Origin: Proteiniphilum sp. UBA5267
GTDB lineage: Bacteria; Bacteroidota; Bacteroidia; Bacteroidales; Dysgonomonadaceae
DNA length: 23,460 bases
NCBI GenBank assembly: GCA_002411515.1
Contig: DHTF01000090.1
Coordinates: 29,268-52,727 of the forward strand
Direction of reading: 5' to 3'
Numbering within the stretch: the stretch's first letter is position 1; every line of letters begins with the position of its first letter. This document shows, in pieces, positions 8,798 to 15,675 of this stretch. The notes beneath the pieces are model-generated. The model was not told where the DNA came from. It was given only the letters and a program-made list of their open reading frames with translations, and searched no databases. Both the position numbers and the translations under genes were made by a program.

Positions 8798-8805
8798 TAT
8801 ATTTG
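8798..8805 (+). promoter_or_regulatory. -7 promoter box for rarA
   Basis: TATATTTG on the plus strand fits TAnnTTTG and lies 45 nt upstream of the rarA ATG. It is 11 bp from the oppositely oriented box of the symporter gene, so the two divergent promoters overlap within about 50 bp. The -33 element is not clear. Confidence 0.45.
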
Positions 8806-8850
8806 TAGGTAGTTTAAGAGTCAGTTTTTCTATCAACAATATGTAAACTT

Positions 8851-10113
8851 ATGAGTGCCCCCTTAGCAGAACGCCTCAGACCACAGAATCTCGATGAGTT
8901 TATCGGCCAGAAGCACCTCGTCGGGAAGGGAGCGGTACTCCGCAGGATGATTGATGCCGGGAGAATACCCTCTATCATTTTTTGGGGGCCGCCCGGTGTG
9001 GGGAAGACCACGCTTGCCCACATCATCTCCCAAACAGTGAACGCCCCTTTTTACAAGCTTAGCGCTATCAATTCCGGCGTAAAAGATGTGAGAGAGGTAA
9101 TAGAGAAAGCAAAGAGCAACCGTTTTTTCAACAATGCGGCCCCCATTCTTTTTATTGATGAAATACACCGATTCAGCAAGTCGCAGCAGGACTCGCTGCT
9201 GAATGCCGTAGAGACTGGCACAGTAACCCTCATCGGGGCCACCACCGAAAATCCCTCTTTTGAAGTCATCCGACCCCTGCTCTCGCGTTGTCAGGTGTAT
9301 GTGCTCAAATCGCTCGAAAAGAAAGATCTGGAAGAGTTGCTGCAGCGTGCCCTCACAGAAGACCTGATTCTGAAAGAGAGAGAAATCGATCTGCAGGAAA
9401 CCGATGCGCTGTTCCGTTTCTCGGGGGGGGATGCCCGCAAGCTGCTGAACATCCTGGATCTCATGGTGCAGGCCGATGGAGAGGGGAAGGTGGTGATCAC
9501 CGACCAGATGGTGACCGAACGGCTACAGGAGAATCCGGCTGCATATGACAAAGGGGGAGAGATGCATTACGACATTATCTCTGCCTTCATCAAATCGATC
9601 CGGGGCAGCGATCCTGATGCCGCCATTTACTGGCTGGCCAGGATGGTGGCCGGGGGAGAAGATCCCAAGTTTATTGCCCGCAGGCTTGTCATTTCTGCTG
9701 CCGAGGATATCGGCCTGGCTAACCCCAATGCCTTGTTACTCGCCAATGCCTGCTTCGAGACGCTGCAGAAGATCGGCTGGCCGGAAGGACGCATTGTGCT
9801 GGCAGAAACGACCATTTATCTGGCTGCGTCACCCAAAAGTAACTCTGCCTATCTGGCCATCGACGCGGCCATTGCGAAGGTGGAACAGACCGGTAATTTG
9901 CCGGTACCGCTGCATCTGCGCAATGCACCTACCTCATTGATGAAAGAACTCGATTACGGGAAGGAGTACAAATATGCCCACGATTACGAAAATAACTTTG
10001 TGAAACAGGATTATCTACCCAAGGAATTGAAAAACAGTCGTTTTTGGGAAGTCCAATCCAATCCGGCCGAAGCAAAGATGCATGAGCTGATGAAAAAGCT
10101 CTGGGGCCATTAA
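8851..10113 (+). CDS. rarA: Replication-associated recombination protein A (MgsA/RarA AAA+ ATPase)
   Basis: Cytoplasmic AAA+ ATPase of 420 aa, related to clamp-loader subunits and eukaryotic WRNIP1/Mgs1, which acts at stalled replication forks. The start is the ATG at 8851. The N-terminus PLAERLRPQNLDEFIGQKHLVG is diagnostic. Walker A GPPGVGKT is at residues 46-53, Walker B LFIDEIHRF at about 99-107, sensor 1 in LIGATTENPSF, an arginine finger in RPLLSRCQVY, and sensor 2 in GGDARKLLN. The C-terminal tetramerisation domain includes KSIRGSDPDAAIYWLARM and a second signature PLHLRNAPTSLMKELDYGKEYKYAHDY. Length and motifs are complete. Its stop codon overlaps that of lptD on the other strand, leaving no intergenic space. 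Confidence 0.95.
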   Translation: MSAPLAERLRPQNLDEFIGQKHLVGKGAVLRRMIDAGRIPSIIFWGPPGVGKTTLAHIISQTVNAPFYKLSAINSGVKDVREVIEKAKSNRFFNNAAPILFIDEIHRFSKSQQDSLLNAVETGTVTLIGATTENPSFEVIRPLLSRCQVYVLKSLEKKDLEELLQRALTEDLILKEREIDLQETDALFRFSGGDARKLLNILDLMVQADGEGKVVITDQMVTERLQENPAAYDKGGEMHYDIISAFIKSIRGSDPDAAIYWLARMVAGGEDPKFIARRLVISAAEDIGLANPNALLLANACFETLQKIGWPEGRIVLAETTIYLAASPKSNSAYLAIDAAIAKVEQTGNLPVPLHLRNAPTSLMKELDYGKEYKYAHDYENNFVKQDYLPKELKNSRFWEVQSNPAEAKMHELMKKLWGH

Positions 10114-13019
10114 TACCAATCCATGCCTTGGTCGTAAGGTGAGTTGCGTTGCTCATACTTCAGGTCTTGGAGCAACGAAGAATTGGCACGGATGCTAAAG
10201 TTGTACGATTTATAGGGTCCGATGGGGATGAAGCTGGCCGACATGCTCCAGCAGTGCAGGTTTCGGGTGAGCGTACAGTTGATATTGGTAAATTTTTTCA
10301 GATCGAAATTGTAATCGGTGTTGAAGGTGAAGTTCCAGTTTTTGGTTGGCTGGAGCGAACCGCTTAACCCGAAGTTGTGTGTCAGTCTGCCTTTGTATTC
10401 CATCTGTTCCTTGTCGAACTTGCCATAACCGTATCGCAACGAATAATTGAAAGAGAGATTCCAGTTCACGGCATTCTTGAGATAGCCGTCGCTGTCAAAT
10501 TCCCCCCCTGTGTCTTCCTCACTTTGTTCCGGGCCATCCCCTTGTGCGTTTTCGTAAGGATTTGCACCCATGGTGCCGTCGTCGGGCAGTTGGTTTGTGG
10601 TATTATCGGTATCATCTTTCTCTTCATCCTTCTTTTCACCGCGTGAAAACAGTTTTTTAAAATTATCCTGATTCAAAGAATAGGAGAAGGAGGTACCGGT
10701 ATTCATTAGTTTACCTAATCCTTTGCCGTTGAGGACCCTGAGCTTATCTACCGGGCGGGGATTCCCGTTTTGATCGAGCTGGTAGAGGTAGGGGTCCCAG
10801 GTGGCATTCAAGCTGAGGGTGTATGATTTGGAGAGCTTCAGACGGATATTGGAGTTGATGGTACTCCACTTCATGGAGTCGGCCATCATGTTGTAATTAA
10901 AGTTGATACCCAGGTCGTCGATCAAGCTGATCTTTCGTACGCCGGTAGAGTCCTTGTCGCTGCGCACCTTCATCTCGAGGTTGTTCTTGAAGTCAAAGCC
11001 AATGCTACCGCTTTCGCCTTTGGAGGCCGTTCCAAACATCATGGAGGAGTAGGGGGAGTAAGTATATTCTACATCTTCGCCATATTCGTTCTTGTAGCTA
11101 TAGGTTTCGTAGAAATTGTATTTGGGATCGCCGAAATCGGGTCGGTAACTCAGGCTGATACTTGGGGAGAAGACGTGACGGATGGCCTGTACTTTGTCGC
11201 CGAAGATTTTCCAGGGGGTGAACATACCGTATAATTTTGTCTGGGCACTGATTGAGGCGCTGTAGTCGTATACCCGATTAAAACCATATACGGTATCCAC
11301 CCGGACGTTTCTTTTGGCAATGGGATCCCAGGCTTCCTTGTGGGCGCCCGTGTACCAACGCTCGTTGTAATTGAACGAGGGTGAGAGCTGAATAAAATCG
11401 AACAGGCTGAAGGTGGCACTCACCGGGATGCTGTGGCGCATACCGTTGCTCCAATCTCGTACAAGGCTCGATTTTAGAATCTTATCTTCTTTGGTGGTGA
11501 TGGAGTTGCGGAACTCGCCGGAGTAGCTCATGGAGACCTTCTCATACCATCGTTCGTCACCCACTGCATTTTTCCGCTTAAACGGATAGATGCGGCTCAT
11601 GGTGAGGGAGATGTTGGGCAATGTGGCTGCAATGGTGGAGTCACGAGATACCTGGTTGATGTTCATGGATGCCGAAAGGCTCCAGGGCGAGTCAGGAAAA
11701 CGCTGTGTGATGTTCACACTCGAGCTTTTGGTATTGTTGGATGCCTCACGAGAGTAGAGGCGGCTCAGGTCGCGATGGTTGTTGCGGCTGGTAGAGAAGT
11801 TCACACTCGCGGAGAGAGTGCGGTACATGTTGGCTTTGGGATCCTGGGAGTGGGTCCAGTTGATGCGCAGGTCCTTTGCCACCGAATAGGCTTCCGGTGC
11901 TACATCTTTCAGTTCTTTCTCTCCCGTTACCGTGCTCAGATAGTAGAAGTTGAGATTCCCCGAATACTTGTACCGTTTGCGATAGTTAGAGCGAGCGCCG
12001 GCACCCCAGGACCCTTTTGTGTAAAGCTCTCCCGTCACGGAAAGGTCGATATAATCACTCAGTGCAAAATAATAACCGCCATTCTGCAGATAGAACCCAC
12101 GTGTCATTTCATCGCCATAGCTGGGCATGATGATTCCGGAAGAGTAGGACTTCGTAAAAGGGAAAAAGGCGAAAGGGAGTACCACGGGGAACAGGGGTAC
12201 ATCGGCCACCACCAGCCACGCCGGACCGGTTACCACATCTTTTTCGGGGCGTACTTTGGCCTTCGACAGGTTCAGGTAAAAGTGGGGATGATCGTGCTGG
12301 TCACAGGTGGTATATTTTGCATTCCGCATGTAGAAAGAGTTGTCGGCGTTCATCTTGGCCTCATTTGCCACGATGTTGCCCTCTCCCTGCTGGGTGACAA
12401 CATTGTTGATAAATGCTTTGCGTGTTTCGAAGTTGTAACGCACCTTTTTCATCTCATACTCTGTGCCGCCCTCAGAAAAGACAGGAAGGCCATATTCCTT
12501 GCCGAGTGAATCGACTCCGAAAGTAGAGGAGATGAGGCTGCTGTCCATGTCCATGGTGATGTATTGACCAGTAATAGCCAGTTCTCCATATTTGATGTCG
12601 GCCTCCCCATACAGGTAACCCATGTTGTCGCTGGTAAAGATCATGGAGTCTTTAGCCGTATAGTGGACAGCAGCTTTCAGGGTCTGATCTTCCATCGCCA
12701 GACTATCCTTCTGGCTGGCAGACAGGCTGTCTTTCCTGGCGATGGATAGCGAGTCCGGGTTGCGGACAAGTGAATCAGCCAGGATGGCACGCTGCAGCGA
12801 GTCGACCTTGGCTACAACAAGCGTGTCGGTTATCGGCAAAGGAGTAGCCGTTGTATCGGGTTGTATCACCTTTGCTGTTACCGTGTCGCCAGGTAAATCA
12901 GTCGATGCGGAAGGCTGACTCATTTTGTTTGCCGCTTCGTGAGCCCTTCGGACAGAAGCACATTGCAATGAGATGATCAGAACGGAAAGCAGAATTATGA
13001 AACGGTAAAGTTGCCTCAT
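10110..13019 (-). CDS. lptD: LPS-assembly protein LptD (Bacteroidetes type)
   Basis: Outer-membrane beta-barrel of 969 aa that should insert lipopolysaccharide into the outer leaflet. The start is the ATG at 13017-13019, opening a signal sequence (MRQLYRFIILLSVLIISLQC). A low-complexity linker with repeated DSL units follows (about residues 70-110: DSLQ, DSLV, DSLS, DSLS, DSLA). Next comes an OstA-like beta-jellyroll (YGEADIKYGELAITGQYITMD, YNFETRKAFINNVVTQQGEG, ADNSFYMRNAKYTTCDQHDHPHFY). The plug-to-barrel entry is PLFPVVLPFAFFPFTKSYSSGIIMPSYGDE, characteristic of LptD. The rest is alternating aromatic beta-strands ending in a C-terminal aromatic (MDWY). An acidic disordered insert (GEKKDEEKDDTDNT...EQSEEDTGG) interrupts the barrel near residues 800-860. 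No lptE partner is adjacent. Confidence 0.88.
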   Translation of the reverse strand: MRQLYRFIILLSVLIISLQCASVRRAHEAANKMSQPSASTDLPGDTVTAKVIQPDTTATPLPITDTLVVAKVDSLQRAILADSLVRNPDSLSIARKDSLSASQKDSLAMEDQTLKAAVHYTAKDSMIFTSDNMGYLYGEADIKYGELAITGQYITMDMDSSLISSTFGVDSLGKEYGLPVFSEGGTEYEMKKVRYNFETRKAFINNVVTQQGEGNIVANEAKMNADNSFYMRNAKYTTCDQHDHPHFYLNLSKAKVRPEKDVVTGPAWLVVADVPLFPVVLPFAFFPFTKSYSSGIIMPSYGDEMTRGFYLQNGGYYFALSDYIDLSVTGELYTKGSWGAGARSNYRKRYKYSGNLNFYYLSTVTGEKELKDVAPEAYSVAKDLRINWTHSQDPKANMYRTLSASVNFSTSRNNHRDLSRLYSREASNNTKSSSVNITQRFPDSPWSLSASMNINQVSRDSTIAATLPNISLTMSRIYPFKRKNAVGDERWYEKVSMSYSGEFRNSITTKEDKILKSSLVRDWSNGMRHSIPVSATFSLFDFIQLSPSFNYNERWYTGAHKEAWDPIAKRNVRVDTVYGFNRVYDYSASISAQTKLYGMFTPWKIFGDKVQAIRHVFSPSISLSYRPDFGDPKYNFYETYSYKNEYGEDVEYTYSPYSSMMFGTASKGESGSIGFDFKNNLEMKVRSDKDSTGVRKISLIDDLGINFNYNMMADSMKWSTINSNIRLKLSKSYTLSLNATWDPYLYQLDQNGNPRPVDKLRVLNGKGLGKLMNTGTSFSYSLNQDNFKKLFSRGEKKDEEKDDTDNTTNQLPDDGTMGANPYENAQGDGPEQSEEDTGGEFDSDGYLKNAVNWNLSFNYSLRYGYGKFDKEQMEYKGRLTHNFGLSGSLQPTKNWNFTFNTDYNFDLKKFTNINCTLTRNLHCWSMSASFIPIGPYKSYNFSIRANSSLLQDLKYEQRNSPYDQGMDWY

Positions 13020-13053
13020 GCGGAAATTGCAGCCTGCGTATGGTTTTTACACA

Positions 13054-13061
13054 CAAAACTA
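13054..13061 (-). promoter_or_regulatory. -7 promoter box for lptD
   Basis: The minus strand reads TAGTTTTG (fits TAnnTTTG), 35 nt before the lptD ATG, with a TTTTG further upstream near 13080-13088 as a candidate -33. It lies in the 85-nt gap between the thrC stop and lptD, so lptD appears to have its own promoter even though it is collinear with the thr operon. Confidence 0.45.
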
Positions 13062-13104
13062 CGCAATAATGAATGATTTCACCGCAAAATTAATAAAAAG
13101 AAAC

Positions 13105-14409
13105 TTAAGTCAGATTGATTAAGGTTTTTTTAAACAGATTATAGTCGTTTGCGAGCGGATATGACTTTTTTTCGTTTTGCATAAAGGCTTTCAGCCCCTC
13201 AGGTATTTGCACGACTGAGCCAATGCATTCCTCCACGGTCTCTTTGAATTTTGCCGGATGGGCAGTGGCAAGGAAAATACCTGTTTCGCCTGGCTGCAAG
13301 CCCTCTTTCAGTGCCATGTAACCACAGGCACCATGCGGGTCGAGCAGGTATCCGGCTTTCTGATTCACCTCCCGGATGGTGTGTTTTATCTCCTCATCGT
13401 TGTATCGGTAGGCTGCGATATCCCTTGAGATGGAAGCGTGGGAATGATCGTAGAGATCGAGGATGCGGTCGAAATTGCTCGGGGCGCCCACATCCATGGC
13501 ATTGGCCACGGTTTGCACCGATGCTCTGGGAGTGTAACTTCCAGTTTGCAGATATTCCCTGAAAACATCATTTCGGTTGTTGGCAGCAATAAACCGTTTC
13601 ACGGGCAGACCCATTCTTTTGGCAAAAAGACCGGCGGTGAGGTTGCCCAAGTTGCCGCTTGGCACGGAAAAGACAACTTCTCCGGAACGACCCTGTCGGG
13701 CCAGCTGTGCGAAGGCATGGAAGTAATAAAACGATTGGGGCAGGAACCGCGCCACGTTGATGGAGTTGGCTGAGGTGAGGTTTAACCGGCTGTTCAGGCT
13801 TTGATCCATGAATGCTGCTTTCACCAGCGACTGGCAATCATCGAAGGTGCCCTCTATTTCGAGCGCCACGATGTTTTGTCCAAGGGTGGTAAACTGAGCT
13901 TCCTGTATGTCGCTCACCTTTCCCGACGGGTAGAGTACGAAGACCTGAATTCCTTCCACACCCAGGAAGCCATTTGCTACAGCGCTGCCGGTATCGCCAG
14001 AAGTGGCTACCAGTACCTTCACATCCTGCTGGCCCTCTTCCTTCACGAAATGGGAGAGCATGCGTGCCATAAACCGGGCGCCCACATCCTTGAAAGCGAA
14101 GGTGGGTCCGTGAAACAACTCCAGCGCATAGATACCCTCCTCAATCTTTTTCAGGGGGATGTCGAAACTGAGTGTATCGGTGACGATCTCATCGAGCCGC
14201 TCCTTTGGAATGTCTCCACCAAAGAAGGCTTCAGCGACTGTTTTGGCGATATCTGCCAAACTGAGATCGGGCATCTCCCTGTAAAAGTCGGCAGGAAGTT
14301 GTTGAATTGTTGCGGGCATATAAAGGCCCTTATCTGGTGCAAGTCCTTTTACCACTGCTTCCTGCAGAGATACGGAAGGTGCTGTTTTATTTGTGCTGTA
14401 ATAGTGCAT
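13105..14409 (-). CDS. thrC: Threonine synthase
   Basis: Pyridoxal-phosphate enzyme converting O-phosphohomoserine to threonine, cytoplasmic, 434 aa. The start is the ATG at 14407-14409 (MHYYSTNKTAPSVSLQEAV). The family N-terminus GLAPDKGLYMP is present. The PLP Schiff-base lysine is Lys107 in FHGPTFAFKDVGARFMARML, and the cofactor phosphate-binding region includes ATSGDTGSAVANGF and SGNLGNLTAGLFAKRMGLPVKRFI. The C-terminal substrate-binding part contains DPHGACGYMALKEGL and LATAHPAKF. The length matches the E. coli-type enzyme. It is the third gene of thrA - apgM-like - thrC, 53 nt after the preceding stop, and should be co-transcribed under the threonine leader. No U-rich terminator hairpin is visible after it. 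Confidence 0.96.
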   Translation of the reverse strand: MHYYSTNKTAPSVSLQEAVVKGLAPDKGLYMPATIQQLPADFYREMPDLSLADIAKTVAEAFFGGDIPKERLDEIVTDTLSFDIPLKKIEEGIYALELFHGPTFAFKDVGARFMARMLSHFVKEEGQQDVKVLVATSGDTGSAVANGFLGVEGIQVFVLYPSGKVSDIQEAQFTTLGQNIVALEIEGTFDDCQSLVKAAFMDQSLNSRLNLTSANSINVARFLPQSFYYFHAFAQLARQGRSGEVVFSVPSGNLGNLTAGLFAKRMGLPVKRFIAANNRNDVFREYLQTGSYTPRASVQTVANAMDVGAPSNFDRILDLYDHSHASISRDIAAYRYNDEEIKHTIREVNQKAGYLLDPHGACGYMALKEGLQPGETGIFLATAHPAKFKETVEECIGSVVQIPEGLKAFMQNEKKSYPLANDYNLFKKTLINLT

Positions 14410-14419
14410 GTTTTTTGGT

Positions 14420-14447
14420 TTCAGTTGCCAGCAATCAGCTGTCAGCT
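14420..14447 (-). repeat. Four imperfect heptamer repeats in the spacer before thrC
   Basis: On the minus strand the spacer reads AGCTGAC-AGCTGAT-TGCTGGC-AACTGAA, four consecutive related 7-mers sharing a central CTG. It lies 10 nt upstream of the thrC start in an otherwise plain 53-nt spacer. It could be simple repeat slippage or a binding/processing site. Nothing else is known from the sequence. Confidence 0.5.
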
Positions 14448-14462
14448 TTGTTGGGGCAATGT

Positions 14463-15674
14463 TTATCTGAATATTGTTTTCATAAGCTGGTTGTCCTGTA
14501 GCAAGCCATAGCTACCCTCGCGTGCGGCAAATTCATCATAGGTCTGCACGCTGTCGGGTTCTATTCCCTTGTGCCATATCAGGAAGGGGATGGCATCGCG
14601 GGTGTGGGTGCGGATGGCGCAGGGTGTGGGGTGATCGGGCAGAATGGTGATGGTGACCGGCACCTCCCAGGTGAGGGTCTCCTCATAAATGGTTTTCACG
14701 ATGCGGGCGTCGAGGTACTCAATTGTTTTTACCTTCAGCGGCACATCGCCTTCATGTCCCGCTTCGTCGCTCGCCTCAACGTGGAGATAGACGAAGTCTT
14801 TCTCTTTGAGTGCATCGAGGGCAGCCTGAGCCTTTCCTTCGTAATTGGTGTCGTAGAGGCCGGTAGCTCCTTCGACCATGATCACTTCAAGTCCGGCATA
14901 CACGCCGATGCCCCGGATCAGGTCCACAGCCGAGATGACGGCTCCGCTGCTGATAGGGTAGAGCGCCGTGAGTGGTTTCATTTGGGGACGATATCCGGGC
15001 GACCAGGGCCAGATGCTGTTCGCTGGATCTTTTCCTGCTGCAATCCTTTTCCGGTTGATGGGATGATCGCATAACAGCTCCTGCGAGGCGAGAATCAGCT
15101 TGTTCAATGCATTGGCAGTAGCTGCCGCTTCTCCATGGTCCGGCTGAATGAGATGGGGTAGAAACGGTTGTTCCGGAATATCGTGGGGGGGTGTGCAGTG
15201 CAATCGCTTGTCGCCCCCTTTCATTTTCAACAGATGCCGGTAGGAGACTCCCGGGTGAAAGCTGAAGAGATCGTTTCCTATTTCCTTTTCCAGAAATTGG
15301 ATCAGTTCAGTCGCTTCGGCCGTAGAGATATGTCCTGCAGAATGGTTTTTCAGCAGGTCTCCTTCGAGACATACCAGGTTGCAGCGCATGGCCATCTCGT
15401 CGGGAAGGATTTCCACGCCCATGCTGGCGGCTTCGAGTACGCCGCGTCCTTCATACACCGTGGGAATATGGTAGCCCAGTACCGAGAGGTTGGCAATTTC
15501 ACTTCCCGGTGCAAAACCATCGGGAACGGTGTTCAGGAGTCCGCTTCTTCCTTTTTTTGCGAGCAAATCCATGTAGGGGGTATGGGCTGCCTGCAACGGA
15601 GTTTTGTCCCCCAGTGAGGCGATGGGCTCATCTGCCATGCCGTCGCCCAGTATGATGATGTTCTTTGGTGTCAT
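14463..15674 (-). CDS. ApgM-like phosphoglycerate mutase family protein, probable homoserine kinase analogue
   Basis: Alkaline-phosphatase-superfamily protein of the archaeal-type cofactor-independent phosphoglycerate mutase family, 403 aa. The start is the ATG at 15672-15674 (MTPKNIIILGDGMADEP); the longer frame overlaps the end of thrA. Metal/active-site features are ILGDGMAD (Asp11), the nucleophile region APGSEIANLSVLGY (Ser58), YEGRGVLEAASMG, HVEASDEAGHEGD, and a late metal motif DHPTPCAIRTHTRDAIPFLIW. It begins 1 nt after the thrA stop, so translation is probably coupled, and it lies directly before thrC. No GHMP-family ThrB is present. From position, and from earlier proposals for Bacteroidetes relatives (recalled, not checked), I infer it phosphorylates homoserine rather than interconverting phosphoglycerates. 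The biochemical call is inference; the family is secure. Confidence 0.85.
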   Translation of the reverse strand: MTPKNIIILGDGMADEPIASLGDKTPLQAAHTPYMDLLAKKGRSGLLNTVPDGFAPGSEIANLSVLGYHIPTVYEGRGVLEAASMGVEILPDEMAMRCNLVCLEGDLLKNHSAGHISTAEATELIQFLEKEIGNDLFSFHPGVSYRHLLKMKGGDKRLHCTPPHDIPEQPFLPHLIQPDHGEAAATANALNKLILASQELLCDHPINRKRIAAGKDPANSIWPWSPGYRPQMKPLTALYPISSGAVISAVDLIRGIGVYAGLEVIMVEGATGLYDTNYEGKAQAALDALKEKDFVYLHVEASDEAGHEGDVPLKVKTIEYLDARIVKTIYEETLTWEVPVTITILPDHPTPCAIRTHTRDAIPFLIWHKGIEPDSVQTYDEFAAREGSYGLLQDNQLMKTIFR

Positions 15675-15675
15675 G

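Noticed and set aside
11775..12509. 244-codon plus-strand frame inside lptD
   Set aside because: Antisense to a well-supported gene, no promoter box or known domain; composition typical of a shadow frame.
13801..14511. 236-codon plus-strand frame opposite thrC
   Set aside because: Antisense to thrC motifs including the PLP lysine region; no family resemblance.
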